Shown piece by piece: positions 26,272-39,440 of a DNA stretch of 64,000 nucleotides. The first letter of the stretch is position 1; each line of letters opens with the position of its first letter. Origin of the DNA: Acholoe squamosa (taxonomy: Eukaryota; Annelida; Polychaeta; Phyllodocida; Polynoidae); NCBI GenBank assembly GCA_949317995.1, contig OX439050.1, positions 3,286,001 to 3,350,000 of the forward strand, written 5' to 3'. Position numbers and translations under genes: made by a program. Under the pieces are notes generated by a model. It did not search any database, was not told the origin of the DNA, and saw nothing but the letters and a program-made list of their open reading frames with translations.

Positions 26272-26655
26272 ATGAAAATCGTTTACAATTTCATGGTATA
26301 AACCAATACAGCATGTTGTAAATTGCATCAAAACGATCAAGAGTTTTTTTTTCTCACAAACCTGATTGTTTTCAAACAAAATATGTCTCTTATAATTCCT
26401 TAACTTATGAATGCAATCTTGAAATAGTCTTAGGTTCTAATTTTATAATCATGTGTGATTTATCTATCTCCTAAATTGAAGTAGATCTTTAGTCATTCTG
26501 AGGGGGTCATTGAATTTCAGCAACCCTGAAGGTTCCCGAGGAATAACTGAAATTCATTTGTTAAACCCTGCATATCTAAGCTAGACCCTTAGAAGCCGCA
26601 GTAAACATCTGAAACGGTCAATATAAGCAAAGCCTATACAAGCTCTTTTGCAGAA
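26272..26655. repeat. Repeat block A, first copy
   Basis: About 385 bp beginning CATGAAAATCGTTTACAATT, repeated with high identity at 27668-28062. Non-coding. Confidence 0.85.
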
Positions 26656-26664
26656 CTCTTACCT

Positions 26665-26754
26665 TGGGTCCTGAAAAATGCCTAAATACCAGTGACATAA
26701 TTGTTGAACGTTCCCTGGGGATTAGCTATCATGATTTATCTTATAATGAGAGCT

Positions 26755-26828
<74 letters not shown>

Positions 26829-27667
26829 AGTGCTTATCATAAGGCAGGCTGCTCTAACCCCCTCCCCCCCCATACACAGTGGTCTCAAGTGACCAAGATC
26901 TAAAATACATAAGAATGACATCTTTTTGAGGTTGTCCAATTACTGGTGGCATCATGGTGGCAATTAGCGATGTACTGACTGCAGAAAATAATGAGGGGTG
27001 CGTGGGTGGATGTCTTTATGGACCGCTATATGAATCACTCTCCATCTACAGGTCTTGTACTGTCTATACAAACGCTTTTTCCCCTCACAGGCCATTTGGT
27101 CCTGCAGAGTTTATCATCCTGCAGGCTCGGATTGATCTTGCCAGGACCAAACACCTCAAGATTATTATTGTTAGGAAAGAAGTCAAGACTTCACTCATTA
27201 TTTTAATCATTCAACTATTTGAATCTTAATAAGCAGTGATTGCTACTATTGGTCCATTTTGCAAGCCGTAAGAACCAAAATGTAGCCTAAAGGCGACCGC
27301 AGACGGGGCCGATTCGGTTGGTAGTTAGGGAAGGGTGGCAGATCTGATCGGGGGACATCAAACATGTTTGATATTGACGGACGTCCTCCGCAGACCTTCC
27401 CGACTTCTTGATTGGCCGATCCAGTCTGGCCCGTCTGCGGTCAGCTTAAGGCCCCGAGAATACAGCAAAACATTGGTCCTGCAGTCTGGCAATGTCTGCA
27501 GTCCTGGCAGAGATTTTGCTGTCAAAAGCCTGCTAACCACGAGTTTTCGTATTGACTGCTTATATTGTAACTCTCTCTGCATGAACCTGGAAATCTTCTG
27601 TGAAAGAAAATACAAAAACAGTCTCCCTTTCTCCTAACTGCACCGCATACTCCATTTGCACATCCAC
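26665..27667. repeat. Repeat block B, first copy, with (TA)n tract
   Basis: A block of about 1 kb beginning GGGTCCTGAAAAATGCC, repeated at 29057-30102. It contains a (TA)n tract at about 26761-26826 and a small MITE at 27291-27446. Open frames in it are short and shared only because the DNA is duplicated. Confidence 0.85.
27291..27446. mobile_element. Harbinger-like MITE, 156 bp, TAA target duplication
   Basis: The left end AGGCGACCGCAGACGGG and the reverse complement of the right end, AGCTGACCGCAGACGGG, agree at 15 of 17 positions. TAA flanks both sides (27288-27290 and 27447-27449), matching the TWA duplications of PIF/Harbinger elements. The same element sits at 29726-29881 in the duplicated block. 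Confidence 0.6.
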
Positions 27668-28062
27668 ATGAAAATCGTTTACAATTTCATGGTATAAACC
27701 AATACAGCATGTTGTGAATTGCATCAAAATGATCAAGAGTTTTGTTTTCTCACGAACCTGATTGTTTTCAAACAAAATATATGTCTTACAATTCCTTAAC
27801 TTATGAATGCAATCTTGAAATAGTCTTAGGTTCTAATTTTATAATTATGTGTGACTTATCTATTTCCTAAATTGAAGTAGATCTTTAGTCATTCCGAGGG
27901 GGTCATTGAATTTCAGCAACCCTGAAGGTTCCCGAGGAATAACTGAAATTCATTTGTTAAACCCTGCATATCTAAGCTAGACCCTTAGAAGCCGCAGTAA
28001 ACGTCTAAACCGGTCAATATAAGCAACAGCCTATACAAGCTCTTTTGCAGTATTCTTACCGT
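27668..28062. repeat. Repeat block A, second copy
   Basis: Copy of 26272-26655 with scattered substitutions, directly following block B. Confidence 0.85.
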
Positions 28063-29056
28063 ATAGATAACTTCACCTTATAGATAACTTCACCCATAAG
28101 ATGTTTCTGGCTGTTTAGGACCTTATCGAAGCTGCAACAAGACATGAAATATATACATTTTTCGTTTCCTCCATTTCTATCATGAGCCCACTTGTTATAA
28201 TGTGGTGGTTGAATCCTATTTGGTTTTATGAGCTTTTACCCTATTAATTCCAAGGATACAGATGTGCAAAAATAAAATCCTTCCAGCACTTTATCCATGT
28301 TGACACATACCTAATTAGACCAGCTCAGTGGCTCCATCTGTTATTAGAAATCAGACTGGTATTCTATGGATGAGAAGAGCCCTGCATTGGAGACCTGACT
28401 ACTCAGCACTGCCACCTGGGGAGATTAGTCAAAACTATTTAGCTGAGTGTTATCTCTTCCCACCAAAAGGAGAGAGCAGCAGACACCTAAGTCCTCAGCT
28501 TTATGCATTATAGCTCACCTCTCACCAGAATGAATGGCACTGTATTTGATGAAAATAGCCATAGAATTATCTGAGATAAACATTAGAGAAGGGTATTCCA
28601 ACAATTATTGCAGCTTTAGAAGGGCTGGCTCCACTCTTTCTGTCGGGTTCATTTTCTGTAATCCGTCGTTTTTATTCCTTTACAAAAATTGGTCTGATTA
28701 GCAGAAAATGGGTCTGACAGACATAGTGGACCCAGCCCTTTAAAAAGTTGGTATTCCCTCAGTCAGACAAATTTTCACTGATCCAATTGTTTCTAATATT
28801 GGCAAAATTTAGTTAATATTGGTCGGATTAGTGGAAATTTGCCCAACTGATGGCAGTGGAACACCCGCTTAAAGCTGAAAACAAACATCAATCGCTTCCT
28901 GACAAGTGCACCCATGAGTCAGCGTGTCAAAATTGCAGTATGTTTGTTTTTAGCTTAAGGGAACGTTCAACAATTACTCACTGCTTAGGGGGTGGGGGTC
29001 GGGGGGGGGCTTAGGCTTCCTCTATATGTTCCATACAAAAACAGTGACAAAGGGGT
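28063..29056. other. Host-like non-coding DNA with a foldback
   Basis: No gene. Inverted arms of about 21 bp at about 28867-28888 and 28940-28960 (CTTAAAGCTGAAAACAAACA and its near complement) form a 95-bp foldback. A weak pair of TTGGTCTGATTAGCAGAAAA-type phrases lies at about 28690 and 28820. Confidence 0.5.
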
Positions 29057-29145
29057 GGGTCCTGAAAAATGCCTAAATACCAGTGACATAATTGTTGAAC
29101 GTTCCCTGGGGATTAGCTATCATGATTTATCGTATAATGAGAGCT

Positions 29146-29207
<62 letters not shown>

Positions 29208-30102
29208 AGTGCTTATCATAAGGCAGTCTGCTCTAACCCCCTCCCCCCATACGCAGTGGTCTCAAGTGACCAAGATCTAAAATACATAAGAATGACATCT
29301 TTTTGAGGTTGTCCAATTACTGGTGGCATCATGGTGGCAATTAGCGATGTACTGACTGCAGAAAATAATGAGGGGTGCGTGGGTGGATGTCTACATGGAC
29401 CGCTATATGAATCACTCTCCAGCCTTGTACTGTCTATAAAAACAGTTTTCCCCCTCACCGCTATATGAATCACTCTCCATCTACAGGTCTTGTACTGTCT
29501 ATACAAACACTTTTTCCCCTCACAGGCCATTTTGTCCTGCAGATTTTATCATTCTGCAGGCTCGGATTGATCTTGCAAGGACCAAACACCTCAAGATTAT
29601 TATTGTTAGGAAAGAAAACAAGACTCAACTCATTATTTTAATCATTCAACTATTTGAATCTTAATAAGCAGTGATTGCTACTATTGGTCCAATTTGCAAG
29701 CTGTAAGAACCAAAATGTAGCCTAAAGGCGACCGCAGACGGGGCCGATTCGGTCGGTAGTTAGGGAAGGGTGGCCGATCGGATCGGGGGACATCAAACAT
29801 GTTTGATATTGACGGACGTCCTCCGCAGACCTTCCCAACTTCCCGATTGGCCGATCCAGTCTGGCCCGTCTGCGGTCAGCTTAAGGCCCCGAGAATACAG
29901 CAAAACATTGGTCCTGCAGTCTGGCAATGTCTGCAGTCCTGGCAGAGATTTTGCCATCAAAAGCCTGCTAACCACGAGTTTTCGTATTGACTGCTTATGT
30001 TGTAACTCTCTCTGCATGAACCTGGAAATCTTCTGTGGAAGAAAAAACAAAAACAGTCTCCCTCTCCCCTAACTGCACAGCATACTCCATTTGCACATCC
30101 AC
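29057..30102. repeat. Repeat block B, second copy, with (TA)n tract and MITE
   Basis: Copy of 26665-27667. It carries a (TA)n tract at 29154-29204, an extra local duplication of the ACCGCTATATGAATCACTCT phrase (about 29400 and 29458), and the MITE at 29726-29881. Because both copies have the MITE, it was there before the block was duplicated or spread. Confidence 0.85.
29726..29881. mobile_element. Harbinger-like MITE, second copy
   Basis: 156 bp, same ends and TAA flanks (29723-29725 and 29882-29884) as the copy at 27291. Confidence 0.6.
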
Positions 30103-31065
30103 TGGATGTTGATTTCCCCCCCCCCCCCACCAAAATACTCAAAACTCCCAAACTTGATGAACTGCTCGATTAGACACTCATTTAGATATCTCCAGAATTC
30201 ATTTTGATCATACTTGCCATTTTTCCATCAAACTGCGTAATGGACAGACTCCCTCCCTTTCAGCAGTGCACAGGAAGCCTGCTGCAGAGATGAAGTTAGT
30301 GCCCGGAGTAAAATATCTGCCTCTTGGAGATTGTACATTTATATTCTATGCTGCTTGAGACGCAGACGCCATGCTGGCTAAGGGCCAAAACCCATTATCC
30401 GATTATGCTACAGTCCACAACTCTATTGGCTGATTTTTTAATGTCATTTATCTGATATTCATTGTCTGGCACATTTGTAGTATAATCATAGAACCCCTTT
30501 ATCTGCCATCAAATTACCCTTCAGTGCCCGATTCTGCACCCCATTTTGACAGGATCTATACACAATTCATCTCATCGGCCAGCTTTAAAAGCGGCCAATG
30601 GGTTTAGGCCCCAATAGGGTGAAGTGACCATGAGTCATCCACCTGGACCACTGTGAAAACATATTGTAGGGGCTCTGCTATAGAGGGCAAGCTTGGATGG
30701 GGTACCTGACCATTGATATCAAACATATCTTGAAGTCTCAGGCTTTGAAGCCAATATACAGGCCTCCATTATCTAGTGAATGTTACTTTTATTTACCAGT
30801 ACCATGAGTCGACCAGAAGTACCTTGAGTCGGCCACATCACACTGTGAATGAACTGCTACACACCAGAGTGTCTATTTCTGTACAAAATACAAAGAAAGG
30901 GTTCATTTAATGCTCCCTCACACTTGACAGAGTGTAATGCAATGCAATAATCATTGTTACTGGAACTTGACTGTTACTGGAAATTGTCATCCTTGACCAA
31001 TAGCACACAATTTCAGATTTGTTTTAGTATTAACTGTTGATGTCTTCTCCCAATGTGCATCAGGG
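30103..31065. other. Host-like non-coding DNA
   Basis: A C run near 30117-30128; no gene or clear repeat recognised. Confidence 0.4.
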
Positions 31066-31280
31066 CGACCAATGGACATGATGCATTAATGCATGTCCCA
31101 CTGGTGCATTAATACATCATGTCCATTGGTCGTCATGATGCATGAATGTAGCCTTCATTCATGCATCATGCTGATCGTACAGGCTTGATGCACTCACCAA
31201 GTGTCGGCATCAATAAATTGCTGGTGAACAGACAGGTCAGCACTTCATTGGTGCATCATAACGACCAATGGGAATGATTC
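31066..31280. repeat. Palindrome cluster, ATGATGCAT family, locus 1
   Basis: Arms of 28 bp at about 31066-31093 and 31105-31132 (starting CGACCAATGGACATGATG) match at 27 of 28 positions. A second palindrome, CATGATGCATGAATG and its complement, follows at about 31134-31170. The motif CATTGGTCGTCATGATGCA recurs at four other places in the window. Confidence 0.85.
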
Positions 31281-33345
31281 ATTAAGTGGCTCTTAAGGGA
31301 CTAAAAACACTCAGTACTCAGGTATTATTAGCAGGAGTAGATTTATTCTAAACGCTATTCTAATTACGTCCAATATTGCACAGAGCAGCTGGTATTAATC
31401 ATCAGGAACAGTTCATCTGATCATATTAACCCCACAAATCACCTACAGATAATTATTAGCAGTTTTAGCAAATTGCTCCTTGAATTGATGACTTACAGGA
31501 AAGATGTGTTTGTAAGAAGTGTTGTGTGGTGCCAGAAGTGTTAGCGTGGGAGTGTGATGGAGTACTTTGCTAGCCCGCGTGATGGAATCAACCCGCCAAG
31601 GGATTTAACTGGGTTTTGCATCATAATTGTCAAAGCATGAGAGTGAAACTCATTTGGACTCAGCTCACAAATATGATCTTTCTCCCATTGAAGTACTTCA
31701 ATCTTTATGTACATCAGATATAAAATCTTTATATTTCAATTGTTTAGTGAAAAGAAAATACTCATGATCCTTGTCCCTAAACCAAGTCTTTTTTCATGGG
31801 GAAATACTGTCTGCAGTTTAGTTGAGTGTGAAAGAAACATTCAGCATGAAAGCTGAGTATATAAAAAAAAGAGTGTGTCACCATTCTTATTTCCTGATAT
31901 CATAAACTTTATATGTAGTGAATGTGGAAAATGATATACTAATATGGGTTTAGGGGTTTTAGGTAATTTGATGAATTCACATGAATATTGTTGTAGAATC
32001 AGCATCTTGAGAATCTCTCCATGAACTACCTTGGGAATATCAGGAGTATGTATAGAAAGGCCCCCATTCAGAGAGGAGGGGGGATGCTGAATAAATGTAT
32101 AATTGTATTCCTCCCCCCTAAAGAAGAAAAAAAGAAATCAGAAAGCTAACATCCGATATGAGAAGATACATACAGGAAGGCATAGGAATACGTATGTACA
32201 CAAGTGGGTCTTGCAGGGCAAGGCACCATATATGGATTTCCTTTCTTATTCTCTGAACATGAAGTGAATGTGTAGGCAATCAAATAGAAGGGATCACTCA
32301 TGAGATGGTGCATCTTTTGTATTTGTCTGCTGACATATATCTCATAGTCATCAACCTTCACCTAGCTTGTGTATGGGATAGAAACTTTTATGTTTTTTCT
32401 TCCGAAGAATATACAGGGGAACTGTAAGTTTCACTCCAACTATGGCACGGGTGTGTACAGCATATAGATACCCCTATACCCACCTGTCTCATAGGTCAGC
32501 TTGAATGATCAAACTCCAAATTTGGTACAGAGGGCGGCATGGTGCAGATTGCTTGGAGCCCCGTCTATCTAGAGTTGACTCAGCTCTCCATCCAACTTAA
32601 TTTGGTGGGTAAAGTGAGTAGCACAAGGGACTTCTCCCACTGTGCACAGCTAAACACAGCTTAACAGGAGGCAGTGACAAAACTGACATAGCCAGCCGCC
32701 ACCAGACATGACCCCCTCTGGGCACTGTGTATATGTCCTTACACCATTATGACAACTGGTATTCTATGAGGTACACCTCCTACAAGCTAGGGTCGCTAGG
32801 GAGAGTAGCACCCAGCTCTATGTGTATGATATATTCATCTGAATATACATGTATGTTCAACTGTATATACAAGCAGGTCCCAGTAAGAGACATGGCAGGG
32901 AGGCTAAGTCACATCATGTGACAGACCCATCCGGGTTGCAGCATATTATCACCCGCAGGCCTGAAGGGCGGCAGATTTATTTAGGCCTTGGATAACTTTT
33001 GAAACAACCAGAGTTAAGCTAAAAAAATTCATATATGGTTGGTGTGGGATTGAATAGAAATATTGACTCTTTCAGCTCCAAAGCAGAATTTCTTTTACGA
33101 CACGGTTTATCGTGAGACTTAGGATCCCTATACTGACTAATGTCTACAAATAAAGGCGGGAGTAATGCCTAGCCTTTATGTCATAGCAGATACGATCGTT
33201 ACTAAAGAACAGTACTGGACATGCCGTATTCATTAGGGGGGATGGAATACAATGTGGCTGTATTCAATGGCCATCCGCCATCTTGGATTTTGAAGTGATC
33301 TGAGCTGTTTTTCTTTATATAAAAGCAAAATAGCCCTCTAGGCCA
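31281..33345. other. Host-like non-coding DNA
   Basis: No gene or clear repeat recognised; open frames are short and without domain features. Confidence 0.4.
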
Positions 33346-33349
33346 TGAC

Positions 33350-33513
33350 ATAAATGCAAATGTCCACTTCCATGGGATTTTTTACATGGTATTCCTCTCT
33401 GTAGGACTGGTCGTATCCCACTTAGCCATATAATGGCTTCGTGGTATAGGCCAGTCCCACCTCGGGGAATACGATGTAAAAATATCCCATGGTCGTGGAC
33501 ATTTGCTTATTTA
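33350..33513. mobile_element. Near-complete 160-bp palindrome (foldback element)
   Basis: The left half from ATAAATGCAAATGTCCAC and the right half ending GTGGACATTTGCTTATTTAT are inverted with a few mismatches. The symmetry continues to the centre, at AGCCATATAATGGCT near 33424-33438. This is typical of foldback/MITE DNA; no target duplication was identified with certainty. Confidence 0.75.
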
Positions 33514-35165
33514 TTTAGTACAGGCACTCAATGAGATTCAGATATGGTATTAGACATAGACGATCCAAATTCCCAATGCCCCGTAGATTGACCCCAAGGG
33601 GCGGGTCGGCAAGTAACCACTGCAACCTACTCGTGTGTAACATACCAATTGAGATGTACATGGAAGGCAAAGATGTCAGACAAGAAACTTTGTTGTTGAC
33701 GTACGAATTCAAAACTTTGAAGTCAAATGTTTAAAAATTGTTCCTTTTTTCTTAGATTGCTATAGTACAAGATAAGCACTGGTCTTGTCGTAGCAAAGGT
33801 TAATAGAGCAACTATTGGCAGGTGTGATGAAATGGGCGGATGCGCTATTAATCCACTTACTGTATCATACAGGGTTTACTTTATAGGAGCTTAGACCCAT
33901 AGCCAGTGGGTCCACCATTTTGAATTTTGCTGGTTATGCCAAAGGTGGCAAAACACACTGATAAGGCATTGTCATGATGGGTACCTTGTCCCTGGATAAC
34001 ATCTACTTCCAGGTTGCAGAACACCAATTGACGGGAGGTGGCAGCAGGAGACACTTTGTAGGTCCGCACTGAAGGGTGTTGTACAATGATTATTGGTCTA
34101 AAATCTGACAGTGGGTAGGCAAACCAGGCATCAAATTAATCCTTAGGATGTATATTAATCGATTTGAGTGTTATTTAGGCTGATATTTGAGGGTAAGTTG
34201 AGGGGGGTGCACTCTTTTCAATTACAGAATTTATTGTAATCATTCACTGCAAAACCCCCAAATCTGGGTATGTCCACACTCTACGGACGATAGCAGAAAA
34301 GTTATTTACATTGTACCACATCTCATGGCCCTAAATTAATGGGAAAAATGTGTGCCTACATGAAAATAACAGTGGTTAAGCCCAGAAATTCGCACAAATA
34401 TTTTATTTTCGCCCATATGCTATATAAGCCAACAGTGAGAAAATAATTAGTGTCCTGCAGCCTCTACAGGCTATATAGGGCCTTCTACCAAGTTTGTCAA
34501 ATTTCGCTAAAATGTGTTTATTTTGCTTAGGGTAAGTCAGTTTGACAATGTTATGGTGAGAAAGGGCAAGGGAATCAATAAAATTAATAAGAAATCACTG
34601 AAAATCATGGTAGCGGAGTTTCAGCCTTGGAGAGGTTTATGAGAAATATTCTGGTGTCAATCCGCAAGCCTGATACTTCTCTCTTGGGGGTGCCAGGTAA
34701 CCAAAATTATGGTTTTCAGGGTCAGAATGACCTGAATTTTACATTCTCAGCTGTTTCCATCTATTTCTATCGTCCTCAGTGCTCTATGGGAGGCCTTTTC
34801 ATGCATCTGGGGAAAACATTATTTTTCTCCCCAAGCTATGCAGCCAATGAATGTCTACTGACACTTAATAAAATGTCCTTGTATTCACCATATCTGGTTT
34901 GTTTTTTCGTCCTCACATGGGGCAGCTTGAATAATGTGTAAATAGGGCCATCTAAGCCATTACACATGGAGTTAAGATGCATTTTGTTGAATTTATTCCT
35001 TTATAACATTATATTTCTGAGGGCTTTTCATACATTTTAGCCAGATATTTCTGTGAATTATAGCACCTAGAGAGAGAATAACACTCAGCACCTTAGGTGG
35101 TGCCCCTTGGCTATCAGCATGTCAAATTTCTTGGCCCTGTGACCATTTTTTCTATGGGAAAGGAC
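33514..35165. other. Host-like non-coding DNA
   Basis: Nothing recognised. A 104-codon open frame at 34627-34941 has no domain or codon features. Confidence 0.4.
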
Positions 35166-35285
35166 CATACCTCCAGGCAAATCCAGAGTATCACCCCAGG
35201 ATCAGCCTCAGGATCTGCCTGAGTATCATCCAAGGATCAGCCTCAGGATCTGCCTGAGTATCATCCAAGGATCAGGCTGAGTCTC
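35166..35285. repeat. 35-bp tandem repeat, about three copies
   Basis: ATCAGCCTCAGGATCTGCC recurs at 35201 and 35236, with a partial copy at 35271. Confidence 0.85.
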
Positions 35286-36182
35286 AAATCATACTCATTT
35301 TGGCGACATTGCGTGAGTCTGGATCTAGACTTAAGTGAGTAAGATTTTTTTCTCAGTTTGTTTACTGTTGCTTTTTAATTTACTATGGGTCTGGTAAAAC
35401 CTTATGATGACATTATGTTATGGTGGGTAAGATGATGGTAGGAGGGATATAAATTTGATTCTTTATGCCTGCAAATTATCATGTAACCCTGTATATATGT
35501 TGATAACAGAGCTATTCCTATCAGGTTCCACCAGGGTAAAAGATTGACTGTTATTAGCCCATAATAATCAGAAGTGCTCTATGTAGGGCCATTGGAAGGT
35601 GGAATCAGTTAAAACCAGCATACACACTCATAGAGGACTTTTACACTTTTAAAACTAGCATTAAGAAAGATTACCCAACCTGTTTCATGTAATGGTCACT
35701 TAAACAATAGTTACTTTTTTATGCAACATTCATTTCTACTTCTCCTCTCATCACTACCCCCCCCGTAACCCTGAGGTAATACCCTTGTGATATTTTTTTA
35801 CAGTATGGTCTATATTTCTGTGTTATAAATTATGTTCATCGTTGACTTGTAATAGGACCTAGCTTAAAGACCTTAATACAAGGTTGCGAGGAGAGGGACA
35901 ATTTTTCTTTATAATTGTTCTTCATGACCCAATAAAACACTTTAAAAAAAAGGCATACCGCATATCCCCGATTGTAAATAGGGCCTTATACTGATTTCAA
36001 GTTGGAAATTGACCTGGTTTATAAATGGGGCAGGCTTATATATATTTGAGGCAGACTTTTAATCTAAATACTTGATATATCACCTTGAAATCCTGGCTAA
36101 AATTCCAATATGTATCCACTCTTTCTACATACATTATACAGTCTCACAAAGAGAATTACATCAATGAAACACTGATATCAGA
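35286..36182. other. Host-like non-coding DNA
   Basis: No gene or repeat recognised. Confidence 0.4.
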
Positions 36183-37197
36183 CTGCACCCAGGATGTCCC
36201 TTTTAGTGTACAGGAAGTAGGGAATAAGTGACATCAATACTGCATTACCTGCTATATGCTATAGGGGACATACAGGATGTCCATTGTAGCCTACAGGAAG
36301 TAGGGAATAAGTGACATCAATACTGGATTACCTGCTATATGCTATAGGGGACATACAGGATGTCCATTGTAGCCTACAGGAAGTAGGGAATAAGTGGCAT
36401 CAATACTGGATTACCTGCTATAGGTTATAGGGGACATACAGGATGTCCATTGTAGTATACAGGAAGTAGGGAATAAGTGGCATCAATACTGGATTACCTG
36501 CTATATGCTATAGGGGACATACAGGATGTCCATTGTAGTATACAGGAAGTAGGAAATAAGTGGCATCAATACTGGATTACCTGCTATAGGTTATAGGGGA
36601 CATACAGGATGTCCATTGTAGTATACAGAAAGTAGGGAATAAGTGGCATCAATACTGGATTACCTGCTATATAGGTTATATGGGACATACAGGATGTCCA
36701 TTGTAGTGTACAGGAAGTAGGGAATATGTGACATCAATACTGGATTACCTGTTATATAGGTTATAGGGGACATACAGGATGTCCATTGTAGTGTACAGGA
36801 AGTAGGGAATAAGTGACATCAATACTGCATTACCTGCTATATGCTATAGGGGACATACAGGATGTCCATTGTAGCCTACAGGAAGTAGGGAATAAGTGGC
36901 ATCAATACTGGATTACCTGTTATATAGGTTATAGGGGACATACAGGATGTCCATTGTAGTATACAGGAAGTAGGGAATAAGTGGCATCAATACTGGATTA
37001 CCTGCTATATAGGTTATAGGGGACATACAGGATGTCCATTGTAGTATAGAGGAAGTAGGGAATAAGTGGCATCAATACTGGATTACCTGTTATATAGGTT
37101 ATAGGGGACATACAGGATGTCCATTGTAGTATACAGGAAGTAGGGAATAAGTGGCATCAATACTGGATTACCTGCTATATAGATTATAGGGGACATA
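36183..37197. repeat. 82-87-bp minisatellite, about 12 copies
   Basis: Units contain GGACATACAGGATGTCC, itself a small hairpin (GGACAT/ATGTCC), followed by AGGAAGTAGGGAATAAGTG and TACCTGCTATAT. Length varies by insertion of ATAG-type bases. Confidence 0.93.
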
Positions 37198-38119
37198 CCG
37201 TAGACTTCTCTCACTCCTAGCTCTAGCTCACACCCTGAATTAGGAGGCGGTAGGCACTATGCAAGGTTTGGCTATCATGCATTACTCAATTTGTATGAAA
37301 AGAGGACAAGTTTTGGCTCTATGTGCGGGGGCCTGTGTTATTTTGGTATTCCCCTCGAAGGACGTCAACAATTTGATGTGCTTGTACCCATAACTAATCC
37401 TGGTCCATTTCCAAATATAGAGACAAAACGAACAGCAACGTAATTGCTTTTAACTTCAAAGAGGCGATTCGTTGCCCAAATAAGGCATTGCTTTCTGAGA
37501 GTCTTCATTACTTTTGGTGGGAAAACATGGCGGTAATTTCACTCCCCATAGAATAATCATTATTGTACAAACATGTTTTAATCTGTTTTGCTATGTTTTT
37601 TTTTGCATTCTTACATTCCACATATTCTAACATTCCAACTGTTATATCTGAAATCTCTTAATGTTGCATAATTGGCCTACATCCTTCGTATATCTAAAGC
37701 CAAATATTTCAAATGAAACTCATTTATTGGTCAATTTGATGCGTCTCAATCCTACGTAACATCGATTACAAAAGGTGAGGAGGATCGCCCATAGTGTTAT
37801 TGTAAACCAATGGCTGTATATCAATAGCACCACCGTGCCCTCAGTGACATTGATCTACCAAACTCCCAAGGGCAGGGGAAGAGAGGGGGGGGGGTGGGTG
37901 CAGACTCAGCCTCCTCTAGCCGGACATACTTAGGGCTGGACACAGACGTTACATGGGGTGGATCGAATTTCAGCTGGAAAAATCACTCTCCCAGCAGATG
38001 CAGTGTTATAGGAAGGACTAGATAAAGCGTACAGATATAGGTAGAGAGAGACTCTCCAAACTGAGTGTATGTGCTTTTTTTTCCAGAGAGTTAGACTCTC
38101 AGAGGTGCAATTTTGTTTT
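37198..38119. other. Host-like non-coding DNA
   Basis: No gene recognised; a G run lies near 37885. Confidence 0.4.
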
Positions 38120-38298
38120 GAGGCAAAATAAAAGTAGAGAAATATTTAGTTTGAAGCATTAAAGTATTCATTTCACATTTCATAGAACAAGTATTTTATA
38201 AGAGGTTTGAGGCAAAATAAAAGTAGAGAAATATTTTGTTTGAAGCATTAATGTATTGATTTCACATTTCATGGAAAAAGTATTTTATAAGAGGTTTG
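38120..38298. repeat. 89-bp tandem duplication
   Basis: Two copies beginning GAGGCAAAATAAAAGTAGAG at 38120 and 38209. Confidence 0.88.
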
Positions 38299-38537
38299 AG
38301 GCTATTTGGTGCCATCATAATGCAGAATGGGGCCGTGGAAAATTGATTACACTTTCCTTACATCTCTTTATTGATGATGGCCTTCCCGGTGCTGTACTAT
38401 AGAGTCTGACTTTCTCAACATAAATTAATATCAACCTTCAGTCCGATTCCTATCAGGATCAAAGAGGGAGGGGACATTAGGAACAATTAAAGGATTGAGT
38501 GGGATACACAGTTAGTGGAACTTAGGGCTGGCCACAG

Positions 38538-38564
38538 GCTATCAAACTATAGTATTGATAGCCC
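38538..38564. other. Short perfect hairpin
   Basis: GGCTATCAA and TTGATAGCC are separated by ACTATAGTA. Isolated inverted repeat in non-coding DNA. A (TG)n tract follows at about 38811-38842. Confidence 0.6.
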
Positions 38565-38807
38565 CTGACCGAGGCTCGGCGGAGATTGGGGTGGTGCACT
38601 ATAAAAAAAAAATAGATCTACCATGGATCCTCGTAAAACCATAGAGTGAACCACCGTAATTGTATCACAGTACACCAATGTAGTTTTTGCAAGAAGCCCC
38701 AGGTGGCAGTAAGGTGGTAATACAAATGTATAAGGAATCTCCGTGAAGATAACTTCGGGTGTTCCGACAACATTTGTTTTACAGTGTGGCTCCATGTCCC
38801 TTACTGG

Positions 38808-38845
<38 letters not shown>

Positions 38846-38995
38846 GGGGGGGTCTGGGACAGGCAGCAGGCCAGGCTAATATTGGTCCACAGGACACAGT
38901 GCAGGCTGATTGACTGACCAAACATACAAACACTGTATGGGGATGCTGTACGGGATGGGGTAGGACACATCCAGGACAGCAGTGGAGGGGGGTCT

Positions 38996-39190
38996 AACCC
39001 TGATAATGCATTAATGCATCATACACATTGGTCATCATGATGCATGAATGCAGTACTACAGGGATGCATTCATGCATCATGATGACCTAGCGGGGTTGAT
39101 ACACTCACAGAGGGTCAGCATGATGCACAAGTGCACGGGTTTGCTCTAGAGCACTTCGTTCTTGCATCATGCCGCTGAAGGCGCTTGATG
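38996..39190. repeat. Palindrome cluster, ATGATGCAT family, locus 2
   Basis: Exact 23-bp arms (starting GGTCATCATGATGCATG) lie at about 39030-39087 around a short loop, preceded by the small palindrome ATGCATTAATGCAT. Confidence 0.85.
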
Positions 39191-39440
39191 CACTTCTTCA
39201 TTAGCATCCCTAACAGGTTCTAGATATGAGCCCTGTATGTAGAGATTACATATTGTGGGTGGGGTAGATATCTCACCGACATGTGGTATACATCACAGAG
39301 ATGGTATAGGACTGTGAACTGGGGGAGGGGGGCACGGTATCTCTATAACTGAATATAAAAGTTTTACCAAAGTCACTTAGAGTAGATCAAGCAAGTTGAG
39401 AAATAATGTTACCTGGAAAGGGGTTCATCTCTCAGACGAC

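Noticed and set aside
26664..30151. Paired ORFs of 60-104 codons conserved between two places
   Set aside because: They lie in duplicated non-coding blocks, and many run through the (TA)n tract and the MITE.
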